Assembly: GCA_963668535.1 (NCBI GenBank)
Contig: OY764867.1
Coordinates: forward strand, 1,984,001 to 2,048,000
DNA length: 64,000 bases
From: F22 sp963668535
GTDB lineage: Bacteria; Bacteroidota; Bacteroidia; Bacteroidales; Bacteroidaceae
Direction: 5' to 3'
Every line of letters starts with the position of its first letter. Position 1 is the first letter of the stretch. The position numbers were made by a program, and so were the translations under genes. Positions 1 through 8,275 of the stretch are shown here, in pieces. The notes beneath the pieces are model-generated. The model did no database searches. It had not been told where the DNA came from and saw only the letters and a list, made by a program, of their open reading frames with translations.

Positions 1-30
1 GTCTATTAGAGACACGTTGCAATCAATGAG

Positions 31-65
31 AGACGCCTTAAATTATTGAGTAATTTAAGGCGTCT
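31..65 (+). terminator. Perfect 15-bp hairpin, probable terminator
   Basis: A perfect 15-bp inverted repeat (31-45 with 51-65) around a 5-nt loop is followed on the + strand by a T-rich run. The T-rich side faces right, so it probably ends a + strand gene lying before the window. It also lies just behind the 3' end of the M23 gene and could serve both strands. Confidence 0.6.
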
Positions 66-80
66 TCTATTTGTTTGAAA

Positions 81-1049
81 TTAGTCCATAACCTTTCCAT
101 GGTTGGCAGCAATGTCTATCATCTTATCATAGTCTTCAGCACTTAAATCCATAAAATAATAATTGACTGGATTCATTATGTGATGTTTGTAATGTACTTC
201 ATAGTGTAAGTGAGGACCAGTACTTTTCCCGCTACTACCTACTAGTCCGATGATTTGACCACGTACAACTTTTTGTCCTCGATGTACTTTTGTTTTGCTC
301 ATATGAGCGTATAATGTTTCATAATCAAAACCATGATCAATAATGACACATCTACCATAGCCACTTTTCCAACCGACAAAAGTGATTTTACCATTACCTG
401 TTGCATATATATCTGTTCCCGTTTTCGCACTAAAGTCCATACCTTTATGGAATTTGCGTGTGCCGTATATAGGATCTGTACGCCATCCGTAACCAGACGC
501 AGTATATTTCAGGTCTCTGTTGGAGACAGGCTGTATGGCTGGAACACATTTTATCTTTTCATCCTGCTGTTTTAGATCTGACACGATATCATCCATTGAT
601 TTGGATTCAATATATAATTGTTTTTCTAGAACATCAAGTTTCTTTGTTGTGTGTATTAATAACTCTTTCCGCGGCATGTCTGCAAGGGCTTCATAGCGAT
701 TAGTCCCATTGTAGCCAGCTTGACGAATAGCGGGAGCTATCGGGTCTGCTTGAAGAATGACACGGTATAAATTATCATCTCGTTGTTGTAGTTTACCAAG
801 AATGTCATAAGCTAAATCCATTCGCCTATCTAGTACATCGTATTGTGCTTCTAATGCATTGTTTTTATCGATAAGTTCTCTTTCACGAGGAGATTGTACA
901 AAAACGGATAGAAGTAGGAATGCACCTATACCTGATCCAGTCCCTAAAAGAAATCTGCGAGTATATATCCACCATCTTTCGTGTCGTGATGGAGTATATC
1001 GCCTATACCGACCCTTTTTAGAATCGTATTTGTAGTAAAGTTTATGCAT
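81..1049 (-). CDS. M23 family metallopeptidase (murein endopeptidase), membrane-anchored
   Basis: This protein of about 322 residues is a LytM/M23 zinc peptidase that should cut peptidoglycan cross-links in the periplasm. A basic, tyrosine-rich N-terminus is followed by one membrane segment (about residues 29-50), then a helical, probably coiled-coil region, then the C-terminal peptidase. The zinc-site motifs are intact: HKGMD (H201, D205) and HLHYEVH near residue 280. I chose the ATG at 1049. The 7-codon extension to 1070 would use a TTG, and the -7 box at 1078-1086 would put the transcript start almost on it; family members also usually begin near this second position. It is divergent from alaS. 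Family assignment is sure; the exact cleavage specificity is not visible. Confidence 0.93.
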   Translation of the reverse strand: MHKLYYKYDSKKGRYRRYTPSRHERWWIYTRRFLLGTGSGIGAFLLLSVFVQSPRERELIDKNNALEAQYDVLDRRMDLAYDILGKLQQRDDNLYRVILQADPIAPAIRQAGYNGTNRYEALADMPRKELLIHTTKKLDVLEKQLYIESKSMDDIVSDLKQQDEKIKCVPAIQPVSNRDLKYTASGYGWRTDPIYGTRKFHKGMDFSAKTGTDIYATGNGKITFVGWKSGYGRCVIIDHGFDYETLYAHMSKTKVHRGQKVVRGQIIGLVGSSGKSTGPHLHYEVHYKHHIMNPVNYYFMDLSAEDYDKMIDIAANHGKVMD

Positions 1050-1077
1050 GTTGCTAATCTTTATGTTCAATCAGGAA

Positions 1078-1086
1078 GCAAATGTA
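1078..1086 (-). promoter_or_regulatory. -7 box for the M23 peptidase gene
   Basis: On the minus strand this reads TACATTTGC. It places transcription start near 1072, about 22 nt before the ATG at 1049, and supports the shorter start of that gene. Confidence 0.55.
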
Positions 1087-1098
1087 CTAAAATCTTGT

Positions 1099-1107
1099 TA
1101 TCTTTGT
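1099..1107 (+). promoter_or_regulatory. -7 box for alaS
   Basis: TATCTTTGT lies about 41 nt before the alaS start. It is back to back with the minus-strand box at 1078-1086, so one short intergenic region drives both genes. Confidence 0.65.
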
Positions 1108-1147
1108 GCCGTATTTTCAGATATTAACCTCATAATAGTATATAGGT

Positions 1148-3775
1148 ATGATGACCGCTAATGAGATAAGAGATTCATTTAAAAAATTTATGGAGTCAAA
1201 AGGACACCAAATTGTGCCTTCTGCTCCGATGGTGATAAAAGATGATCCTACTTTGATGTTTACAAATGCTGGTATGAACCAGTTTAAGGATATTATTCTA
1301 GGTAACCAAGAAGCCAAGTATGTGCGAGTTGCCGATTCACAAAAATGTTTGCGTGTAAGCGGAAAACATAATGACCTTGAAGAAGTAGGTCATGACACTT
1401 ATCACCATACTATGTTTGAGATGCTAGGTAACTGGTCGTTTGGCGATTACTTTAAAAAAGAAGCGATTGAGTGGGCTTGGGAATATCTTGTTGATACATT
1501 AAAAATAAATCCTGATCGTCTATATGCTTCTGTGTTTGAAGGTAGTCCAGAGGACAATGTTCCACGTGATGATGAAGCCGCCGACTTATGGTCTAAATTT
1601 TTACCAGAAGATCATATAATCAATGGTAATAAAAAAGATAACTTTTGGGAAATGGGCGAAACAGGACCTTGTGGACCTTGTTCAGAAGTACATATTGACC
1701 TACGATCTGACGAAGAGCGTACTAAAATATCTGGACGTTCACTAGTGAATAAAGATCATCCTCAAGTTATTGAAATCTGGAACCTTGTATTTATGCAGTT
1801 TGTGCGTTTGTCAGATGGATCTTTGACTGACTTACCTGCTAAGGTTATTGATACAGGTATGGGATTTGAGCGTTTATGTATGGCACTTCAAGGAAAGACT
1901 TCTAACTACGATACAGATGTTTTCCAACCTATGTTACAACAGATTGCTACATTGGCAAATATTCCGTATGGTCAAGGTGAACAAACAGATATTGCAATGC
2001 GTGTGATTGCTGACCATATTCGTACTATTGCTTTCTCTATCACAGATGGACAATTGCCAAGTAATGCAAAAGCAGGGTATGTAATTCGTCGTATATTGCG
2101 TCGTGCTGTCCGTTATGGATATACATTCCTGAATCAAAAACAGGCATTTATGCATACTTTGATTCCTGTTTTAGTAGAACAAATGGGCGGTTCATATCCA
2201 GAATTATTATCTCAGCAAGATATTATAACTAAAGTAATTAAGGAAGAAGAGGAATCTTTCTTGCGTACTTTAGAAACTGGTATTCATATGCTTGAAAAAC
2301 ATCTTGAAGAAACTAAATCTGCTGGTAAAACTGAATTGGATGGACAGGTTGCGTTTACATTATATGACACATATGGTTTTCCACTTGATTTGACAGAATT
2401 GATCTTGCGCGAAAATAGTATGACAGTTGATCAAGTTGCATTTGATGCTGCTATGAAGCAACAAAAAGATAGAGCACGTAATGCGGCACATATTGACACA
2501 GGTGATTGGATTGTTCTTGCTGAAGGGACCTCTGAATTTGTCGGTTACGATTATACTGAATATGAAACACGTATTTTACGCTATCGTCAAATTACGCAAA
2601 AGAAGAAAACATTATATCAAATAGTTCTTGATAAAACTCCATTTTATGCAGAAAGTGGTGGTCAAGTAGGAGATAAAGGTGTGCTTGTAAGTGAGGCAGA
2701 AACTATCCAAATTATAGATACAAAGAGTGAGAATAATTTGACTGTGCATTTTGTGACTGCACTACCTAAACAACCTGAATTGCCAATGATGGCGTGTGTA
2801 GATACTGATAAACGAATGGCATCTGCAGCTAATCACTCGGCTACTCACTTGTTGGATGCAGCTTTCCGTGAAGTACTTGGTGAACATGTAGAACAGAAGG
2901 GATCTTTAGTTACTCCAGATTCTTTGCGTTTTGATTTCTCTCATTTCCAGAAAGTAACAGATGAAGAATTGCGCCAAGTAGAACGTTTAGTCAATGCCAG
3001 AATTCGTGAAAATTTACCATTACAGGAACACCGTAATATTCCTATAGAGGAAGCGCGCGAATTAGGTGCTATTGCACTGTTTGGTGAAAAATATGGTGAT
3101 GAAGTTCGTGTTATTCAATTTGGAGATAGTATTGAGTTTTGTGGCGGAATTCATGTGCAATATACTGGTCAGATAGGGATGGTCAAGATTGTTTCTGAAA
3201 GTAGTGTGGCTGCTGGTGTACGTCGTATTGAGGCATATACTGGTGCTCGTGTGGAAGAAATGCTATATGCAATGGAAGATAGATTTAATGCATTACGCAC
3301 ACTTTTCAATAATACGCCTAATTTAGAACAAACCATTCACAAGACTATTGACGAGAATGTGCTGTTGAAAGCTCAAGTTGACAGTTTTATGAAAGAGCAA
3401 GCAAAACAGTTGAAAGCTACTTTGCTTCAACAAGCAGTTAAATCCGATAAATATACTTTGATTCGTTTTGTTGGTGAAGTATCGGCAGACATTATTAAGG
3501 ATATTGCTTTCCAACTAAAAGGAGAAGTCGGTGAGCGTTTGTTGTTTGTAGCTGCAACGCAAGCAGCTGCTAAGCCTATGCTTACTGTAATGGCTGGAGA
3601 TGGCTTGGTAAGTGATGGTGTTCATATAGGAAAATTAATTAAAGAAGCAGCACGTCAAATTAAAGGTGGTGGTGGAGGGCAACCACATTTTGCTACAGCT
3701 GGTGGAAAAGATGTCAATGGACTTGCAGCAGCTGCTGATAAAATGATTGACCTTGTTGAAGCTTCTCTAGCATAG
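1148..3775 (+). CDS. alaS: Alanine--tRNA ligase
   Basis: This 875-residue protein charges tRNA-Ala with alanine in the cytoplasm. The order is class II catalytic core (about 1-250, including the RVADSQKCLRVSGKHNDLEEV stretch), tRNA-binding domain, editing domain and C-terminal DHHA1/C-Ala domain ending in a glycine-rich GGGGGQPHFATAGG segment. The editing zinc ligands are present: HSATH (H563, H567) and C665-x3-H669. The length matches the bacterial family. Two adjacent ATGs at 1148 and 1151 are equally possible starts. It is a single-gene transcript with its own promoter and a strong terminator at 3812. Confidence 0.98.
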   Translation: MMTANEIRDSFKKFMESKGHQIVPSAPMVIKDDPTLMFTNAGMNQFKDIILGNQEAKYVRVADSQKCLRVSGKHNDLEEVGHDTYHHTMFEMLGNWSFGDYFKKEAIEWAWEYLVDTLKINPDRLYASVFEGSPEDNVPRDDEAADLWSKFLPEDHIINGNKKDNFWEMGETGPCGPCSEVHIDLRSDEERTKISGRSLVNKDHPQVIEIWNLVFMQFVRLSDGSLTDLPAKVIDTGMGFERLCMALQGKTSNYDTDVFQPMLQQIATLANIPYGQGEQTDIAMRVIADHIRTIAFSITDGQLPSNAKAGYVIRRILRRAVRYGYTFLNQKQAFMHTLIPVLVEQMGGSYPELLSQQDIITKVIKEEEESFLRTLETGIHMLEKHLEETKSAGKTELDGQVAFTLYDTYGFPLDLTELILRENSMTVDQVAFDAAMKQQKDRARNAAHIDTGDWIVLAEGTSEFVGYDYTEYETRILRYRQITQKKKTLYQIVLDKTPFYAESGGQVGDKGVLVSEAETIQIIDTKSENNLTVHFVTALPKQPELPMMACVDTDKRMASAANHSATHLLDAAFREVLGEHVEQKGSLVTPDSLRFDFSHFQKVTDEELRQVERLVNARIRENLPLQEHRNIPIEEARELGAIALFGEKYGDEVRVIQFGDSIEFCGGIHVQYTGQIGMVKIVSESSVAAGVRRIEAYTGARVEEMLYAMEDRFNALRTLFNNTPNLEQTIHKTIDENVLLKAQVDSFMKEQAKQLKATLLQQAVKSDKYTLIRFVGEVSADIIKDIAFQLKGEVGERLLFVAATQAAAKPMLTVMAGDGLVSDGVHIGKLIKEAARQIKGGGGGQPHFATAGGKDVNGLAAAADKMIDLVEASLA

Positions 3776-3811
3776 ATTGTTGTAGACTACAAGTACATAC
3801 ATTAATTATAG

Positions 3812-3857
3812 AACACTCTATCTAATGATAATAATTCATTGGATAGAGTGTTTTTAC
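3812..3857 (+). terminator. Terminator after alaS
   Basis: AACACTCTATC pairs with GATAGAGTGTT, with a further AATGA/TCATT extension across one wobble position, followed by a run of T. Confidence 0.8.
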
Positions 3858-3932
3858 ATACAACTTGTTGTTAAAATACGTTTTTGTCTCCTGTGTTTGT
3901 TGCCTAATATATCAACATATTTGATTGTTTTA

Positions 3933-3941
3933 TTATCTTTG
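3933..3941 (+). promoter_or_regulatory. -7 box for the TRL-like lipoprotein gene
   Basis: TATCTTTGT lies about 90 nt before the start at 4030, giving a fairly long leader. A TTG-containing -33 element (TTGATTG near 3921) is close but not ideally spaced. Confidence 0.5.
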
Positions 3942-4029
3942 TAGGTAATGATAACATAATATCGTGTAATCTAAGGAGAATTGCTGAAAATCCTGAACAG
4001 AGTAAGCGCAGATGTTAATCTTATAACTT

Positions 4030-4314
4030 ATGCTTAAGAATTTAAAGAAAGTAGCTGCTTTAGCTGCCGTGGTGTTGATGATGACTAGTTGTGCCCTTAC
4101 AATGCCAGTTAATGCAACAAGTAACGAAATTGGTCCAAAAGTAGGAACTGCAAAAGCTGAAGGCTTCCTAGGTGTTCTTTTCTTTGACCAAGATGCTAGT
4201 ATTCAAACAGCTGCTAAAAATGGGGGTATTCACAAAATTTCGACTGTGGATATCAAACAAACAAGCATTTTAGGACTTTATGTAACTTATGAAACAATCG
4301 TAACTGGTAAGTAA
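4030..4314 (+). CDS. TRL-like family lipoprotein
   Basis: A 94-residue secreted protein with a lipobox (LMMTSC, Cys 21), so probably lipid-anchored in the envelope. The mature part carries the pattern of the TRL-like family: GTAKAEGFLGVLFFDQDASI, then AAKNGGIHKISTVD and a C-terminal YETIVTG. The family's function is not known to me; members are small envelope lipoproteins in Gram-negative bacteria. It has its own promoter and terminator and stands ahead of two other small lipoprotein genes on the same strand. Confidence 0.85.
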   Translation: MLKNLKKVAALAAVVLMMTSCALTMPVNATSNEIGPKVGTAKAEGFLGVLFFDQDASIQTAAKNGGIHKISTVDIKQTSILGLYVTYETIVTGK

Positions 4315-4335
4315 TACTAGGACAAGACATTGGGG

Positions 4336-4380
4336 AAGGCTTAAAGAAATAGAGTGCTGTTTGTTTTAAGCCTTCTTATT
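4336..4380 (+). terminator. Terminator after the TRL-like gene
   Basis: AAGGCTTAAA (4336-4345) pairs with TTTAAGCCTT (4365-4374), followed by a T-rich tail. The loop is large (19 nt). The next gene starts only 23 nt later, so some read-through is likely. Confidence 0.6.
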
Positions 4381-4402
4381 ATTTTTATTAAAGAAAATTT
4401 CC

Positions 4403-4882
4403 ATGAGAAACATATTATTTCTATGTATACTTTTTAGCATCTGTAGTTGTCAACAGGATAGAGACAGTGCAATTCATTGTCCAAATGATATATCTTTACA
4501 CATTAATCCAAATGAGAAAGTCATAAATAAAGTTGGGTTATATGTCGAAGATTATTTACCGTGTGTTGCCAATATAAAACAACAGTGCCCATTATTTAGA
4601 TGTATTCAATCTGATGGTTATATTGCATACGTAGCTATGCCTCTACAACTCTCTTTAAAAGATTTTAGTGATTCGTGCCGATTCAAAGATATGGCTTGCG
4701 TAGATAGTACTTTTTCTGATAGCACTGCATATAAACGCTGGAAATCAGAGGATAAGGAGATAGTACAGTTCTTGTACATTAAAAAGAAAAATCGTATTCT
4801 TATAGTGGGAGCCTCAAGTAATCAAAGTAATGTGTCACTAACGAATCGTGATTTAGTTGAACGAATTCAAACCAAACATTGA
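4403..4882 (+). CDS. Hypothetical lipoprotein
   Basis: A 159-residue protein I do not recognise. It begins with a short signal peptide whose lipobox could end at Cys 15 or Cys 17 (SICSC). The mature part is polar, contains several cysteines (including QQCPLFRC) and has no catalytic motif that I can name. It is 16 nt from the next lipoprotein gene and probably co-transcribed with it. Confidence 0.7.
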   Translation: MRNILFLCILFSICSCQQDRDSAIHCPNDISLHINPNEKVINKVGLYVEDYLPCVANIKQQCPLFRCIQSDGYIAYVAMPLQLSLKDFSDSCRFKDMACVDSTFSDSTAYKRWKSEDKEIVQFLYIKKKNRILIVGASSNQSNVSLTNRDLVERIQTKH

Positions 4883-4898
4883 GCTATAAAATAACACC

Positions 4899-5423
4899 AT
4901 GAAACTACTAAAAAAAATATTGTTTTTGTTTGTTGCTAGTCTTTTTTGTGTAAGTTGTATTACGACTAGTTCTGTGAGGAAAAGATATATGAGCCAGTAT
5001 GTGGGGGATGAAGGTTTGCAGTATTTTATCAAGCCATTTGCTTTTGAAGCTAGTAATCACTCCACTTTGATTGCTGATTTTACTTTTCGTCACGGAGAGT
5101 TGAATCTTAATGATACGGTAGCTGTCAATTATACGATACGGACGAATAAAAAGGAAGGACGCATTAAGAAGTTCTGCATCTCATTGCCCGATAAAGATTT
5201 TGAAGCGTTGGGTACAACCGTATTGTATAAAGAAAAAGATAGTGAATATGTTACTAGATATAGTTCTTTGTTTTTGTATAAACAACTACGTGCAGCTTAT
5301 AAAGAGCAATCATTTAATTTGAAAACTATAGCAGATGAAGGAACAGTGGTATATAAACCAACTAAAACATCTAGTAAGTTGATTCCCGCCTTGGACGAAT
5401 CTATTTTTCAGTTGTTAGACTAA
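4899..5423 (+). CDS. Hypothetical lipoprotein
   Basis: A 174-residue protein with a lysine-rich n-region, hydrophobic core and lipobox (LFCVSC), so it should be lipid-anchored. The body alternates polar and aromatic residues as in a beta-rich domain, with a DTVAVNYTIRTN segment near the middle. No known family was recognised. It follows the previous lipoprotein gene closely and precedes a separately promoted oxidoreductase gene. Confidence 0.75.
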   Translation: MKLLKKILFLFVASLFCVSCITTSSVRKRYMSQYVGDEGLQYFIKPFAFEASNHSTLIADFTFRHGELNLNDTVAVNYTIRTNKKEGRIKKFCISLPDKDFEALGTTVLYKEKDSEYVTRYSSLFLYKQLRAAYKEQSFNLKTIADEGTVVYKPTKTSSKLIPALDESIFQLLD

Positions 5424-5449
5424 ATATTACTTGATCATTGTATGGTTTT

Positions 5450-5458
5450 TATATTTGT
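5450..5458 (+). promoter_or_regulatory. Possible -7 box for the dihydroorotate dehydrogenase-like gene
   Basis: TATATTTGT lies 56 nt before the start at 5514. No well-spaced -33 element is evident. Confidence 0.4.
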
Positions 5459-5513
5459 TTTTGTAGGTTTGTGTGATGCATATTGAGTTTAAAATAACCT
5501 AAATATATAGAGT

Positions 5514-6494
5514 ATGAACAGATTAGAAACGACATTTGCAGGGTTGAAATTGAAAAATCCTATTATAGTGGCTAGTTCTGGGATGACCGACTCGGTCCAG
5601 AAAAACATCAAACATGCACGTGCAGGTGCTGGTGCGATTGTGTTAAAATCGTTATTTGAAGAGCAGATCATGATGGAAGCTTTAGCGCAGCCTCAAGATT
5701 ATGAACATACAGAAGGTGATGAATATTTTTTTGCTTATTATCGTGGACATAAAGTTGCTCAATATTTAGATCTTATTTCCCAAACAAAAGCAGCCATTGA
5801 TATTCCTGTCATAGCCAGTATCAATTGTTTCTCTAATGATACATGGATTGAATTTGCACGTGAATTAGCACGTGCTGGAGCTGATGCATTGGAAATAAAT
5901 ATATTAGCGTTACAGACCAACCCTGATGCTGTGTATGGAAGCTTTGAGCAACGGCATGTTGATATTTTAAAGCGTTTGAAAGAAGTCGTCAGTATACCTA
6001 TTGTTATGAAGCTAGGGAGTAATTTAACTAATCCAGTGGCTTTAATTCAACAATTGTACCGTGAAGGGGTTTCCGGTGTCGTGCTTTTTAATCGCTTTTA
6101 TCAACCAGATATTGATATTGATTCAATTACTCAAACTCATGGATCTGTGTTTACGTCGCCTTCAGATCTGGCCAATTCTTTACGTTGGGTAGGAATTGCT
6201 AGTGCACAAGTGGAGGATGTAGATATAGCTGCATCTGGCGGTGTCTCTAAGTCGGCTGATATTATAAAATTTATTCTGGCAGGTGCTTCTGCTGTTCAAG
6301 TTTGCTCAGCCATATATAACGAAGGATCTGACTTTATATCAGATTCTCTAGAAGTTATTGAGAAATGGATGAATCAGAAAAAGATTGATAAGTTGGTGGA
6401 TGTACAAGGGCAACTTAATGTCAACAATGTACAGGGTGTCAATACTTTTGGTCGAAGTCAATTCCTTAGATATTTTACTCAGAAAGACTCATAA
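5514..6494 (+). CDS. Dihydroorotate dehydrogenase-like FMN oxidoreductase
   Basis: A 326-residue protein of the class 1 dihydroorotate dehydrogenase fold (FMN-binding TIM barrel). The N-terminal KNPIIVASSGMT, the central VIASINC and GADALEINI strands and the C-terminal AASGGVSKSADIIK and AGASAVQVCSAIY phosphate-binding segments all fit. The segment where true PyrD enzymes carry the NxSCPN loop with the catalytic base reads EINILALQTN here, so oxidation of dihydroorotate is doubtful. In this phylum such proteins are usually annotated dihydroorotate dehydrogenase-like and their substrate is not established. No pyrimidine genes are near. Confidence 0.85.
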   Translation: MNRLETTFAGLKLKNPIIVASSGMTDSVQKNIKHARAGAGAIVLKSLFEEQIMMEALAQPQDYEHTEGDEYFFAYYRGHKVAQYLDLISQTKAAIDIPVIASINCFSNDTWIEFARELARAGADALEINILALQTNPDAVYGSFEQRHVDILKRLKEVVSIPIVMKLGSNLTNPVALIQQLYREGVSGVVLFNRFYQPDIDIDSITQTHGSVFTSPSDLANSLRWVGIASAQVEDVDIAASGGVSKSADIIKFILAGASAVQVCSAIYNEGSDFISDSLEVIEKWMNQKKIDKLVDVQGQLNVNNVQGVNTFGRSQFLRYFTQKDS

Positions 6495-6509
6495 GTTTGA
6501 TATATATAG

Positions 6510-6545
6510 AAGGTGCGTCAAAAGTAAGACTTTTTGACGCACCTT
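6510..6545. terminator. Bidirectional terminator between convergent genes
   Basis: A 14-bp perfect inverted repeat (6510-6523 with 6532-6545) lies between the 3' end of the oxidoreductase gene and the 3' end of the minus-strand OmpA-type gene, with T-rich sequence on the right side. Confidence 0.8.
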
Positions 6546-6570
6546 TTATTTTTTCTCTTTTAGAGAGTAT

Positions 6571-7260
6571 TTACTTAGCTTGTTCGTTAGCTTGTTTGAT
6601 CATAGCTTCACTAGCCAAGATGTATAATTCTACACGACGGTTTTGTGCACGCCCTGCTGCTGTGCTATTGTCAGCGATTGGGTTTTGCCAATATAGTCCT
6701 TGTATATCCTTAATGCGTGAGGCCGAAATACCGTTCATTGTCAAATAGTTTGCTACTGAATTTGCTCGATTGAACGACAGTGTTTTATTTAGTTCTAAAG
6801 GACCTGTATTGTCAGTATATCCATAAAGAGCTAAGTCAACCATTGGATCTAATTGAGCAGCAAAACTCGAGAGATTTTGTTGACATTGAGCATTCAAAGT
6901 TGCCTTATTGGTAGCGAAGGTAATAGCACCGTCAAGTGTTACTTTTACTGCTGGAAGACCGTTAATGTCTACACGCTCTACATTTGCACCTTGGATATGA
7001 GCAGCTTCTGCAGCAGCTTTATCCATGCGATTACCAATGATTGAACCCGCACCTGCGCCTACCGCAGTTCCAATAGCAGCACCAATGGCAGCACCTTTAC
7101 CATGTCCAATCAATGCACCAACTAATGCGCCTATGGCTGCACCACCACCAGCACCAATAGCTGTGCCTTTGGTTGTGTAGTTAGCATTACAGCTTGCGCA
7201 AAGCAGTACAACACACACTAATAGGGCAGTTACTTTAGTTTTCAAAAAACCTGTTTTCAT
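6571..7260 (-). CDS. OmpA family lipoprotein with glycine zipper (copy 2)
   Basis: A 229-residue envelope lipoprotein. A signal peptide ends in a lipobox with Cys 24. Residues about 35-75 form an alanine/glycine-rich zipper of the YMGG/glycine-zipper type that can insert in or span a membrane. The C-terminal OmpA-like domain should bind peptidoglycan: YGYTDNTG, N..LS..RA..V and GRAQNRRVELYI are intact. The usual small-residue turn before PIADN is replaced by GLYWQ, as in the paralogue upstream. It lies downstream of that paralogue but has its own promoter at 7377-7385. Confidence 0.93.
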   Translation of the reverse strand: MKTGFLKTKVTALLVCVVLLCASCNANYTTKGTAIGAGGGAAIGALVGALIGHGKGAAIGAAIGTAVGAGAGSIIGNRMDKAAAEAAHIQGANVERVDINGLPAVKVTLDGAITFATNKATLNAQCQQNLSSFAAQLDPMVDLALYGYTDNTGPLELNKTLSFNRANSVANYLTMNGISASRIKDIQGLYWQNPIADNSTAAGRAQNRRVELYILASEAMIKQANEQAK

Positions 7261-7376
7261 CTTTAATTTATTGTTTGATTTATACTTAGACTCAACAAAG
7301 AGTCCCTTTCGATTAGATTTTGTACGATAACATCTTTAACAATTATACATTGAATATTAAATGCTATTTTTCCGTC

Positions 7377-7385
7377 ACAAAGATA
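7377..7385 (-). promoter_or_regulatory. -7 box for the downstream OmpA-type lipoprotein
   Basis: The minus strand reads TATCTTTGT about 117 nt before the ATG at 7260. It falls after the terminator at 7454-7493, so this copy can be transcribed independently of its paralogue. Confidence 0.6.
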
Positions 7386-7453
7386 ATAAAAAAGACTTTT
7401 TTTGCAAAGAAAATGTCTATGAGTTACAACTAAAGATATAGTGATAATATAAT

Positions 7454-7493
7454 AAAGACTTCCCGTAGGTTTGGTACCTTATGGGAAGTCTTT
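7454..7493 (-). terminator. Terminator between the two OmpA-type genes
   Basis: AAAGACTTCCC pairs with GGGAAGTCTTT, with further pairing inside the loop. On the minus strand the hairpin is followed by CTTTATT. Confidence 0.7.
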
Positions 7494-7511
7494 CTATTTA
7501 AATCTGTGTCT

Positions 7512-8201
7512 TTATTTAGCTTGATCGTTTGCTTGTTGAATCATTTCTTGACTAGCTAAAATATACAATTCTACTCGTCTATTTTGTGCACGACCTGTTG
7601 CTGTACTATTATCGGCAATAGGGTCTTGCCAATACAAACCTTGAATGTCTTTTATTCTACTAGGGTGTATCCCGTTTATTTTTAAATAATTCGCAACAGA
7701 ATTAGCACGTTCGTAGGAAAGCATTTTGTTGAATTCAAGTGGACCAGTATTATCTGTGTATCCATATAAAGCTAAATCAACCATTGGATCTAGTTGAGAA
7801 GCAAAGTTAGATAGACTTTGTTTACATTGACTATTCAATGTTGATTTATTGGTTGCAAAGGTGATTGCTCCATCAAGAGTTACCTTAACAGCAGGTACTC
7901 CGTTAATGTCCAAACGCTCCACATTGGCTCCTTCAATCTTGGCTGCTTCTGCAGCAGCTTTGTCCATACGGCTACCAATAATGGCTCCTGCACCAGCACC
8001 TGCAACACCACCAATAGCAGCACCGATGGCTGCGCCTTTTCCTTTGCCAATTAATGCACCAACTAATGCACCAACAGCTGCACCACTACCAGCTCCAATA
8101 GCTGTACCTTTGGTCGTGTAGTTGGAATTACAGCTCACAATAAGCATAATTGCACATACCCAAAGGATAATCATTTTGGATTTTACAAAGTTTGTTTTCA
8201 T
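7512..8201 (-). CDS. OmpA family lipoprotein with glycine zipper (copy 1)
   Basis: A 229-residue paralogue of the gene at 6571-7260, identical in length and very similar throughout: lipobox (MLIVSC), glycine zipper GTAIGAGSGAAVGALVGALI, then an OmpA peptidoglycan-binding domain with YGYTDNTG and GRAQNRRVELYI. The two genes are tandem and separated by a terminator and a promoter, so this is a gene duplication in which each copy kept its own transcription signals. The proteins differ mainly in the signal peptide and in the helices of the OmpA domain. Confidence 0.93.
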   Translation of the reverse strand: MKTNFVKSKMIILWVCAIMLIVSCNSNYTTKGTAIGAGSGAAVGALVGALIGKGKGAAIGAAIGGVAGAGAGAIIGSRMDKAAAEAAKIEGANVERLDINGVPAVKVTLDGAITFATNKSTLNSQCKQSLSNFASQLDPMVDLALYGYTDNTGPLEFNKMLSYERANSVANYLKINGIHPSRIKDIQGLYWQDPIADNSTATGRAQNRRVELYILASQEMIQQANDQAK

Positions 8202-8275
8202 AGTTGTCCTTTTTATATTTTTACTAATAAAACGTCTCTATACTAAAGGAAAACTAGGGGATATTATATGGCAGT

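Noticed and set aside
7849..8121. Alanine/proline-rich + strand frame of 90 codons
   Set aside because: It is the antisense shadow of the glycine-zipper region of the OmpA-type lipoprotein gene.
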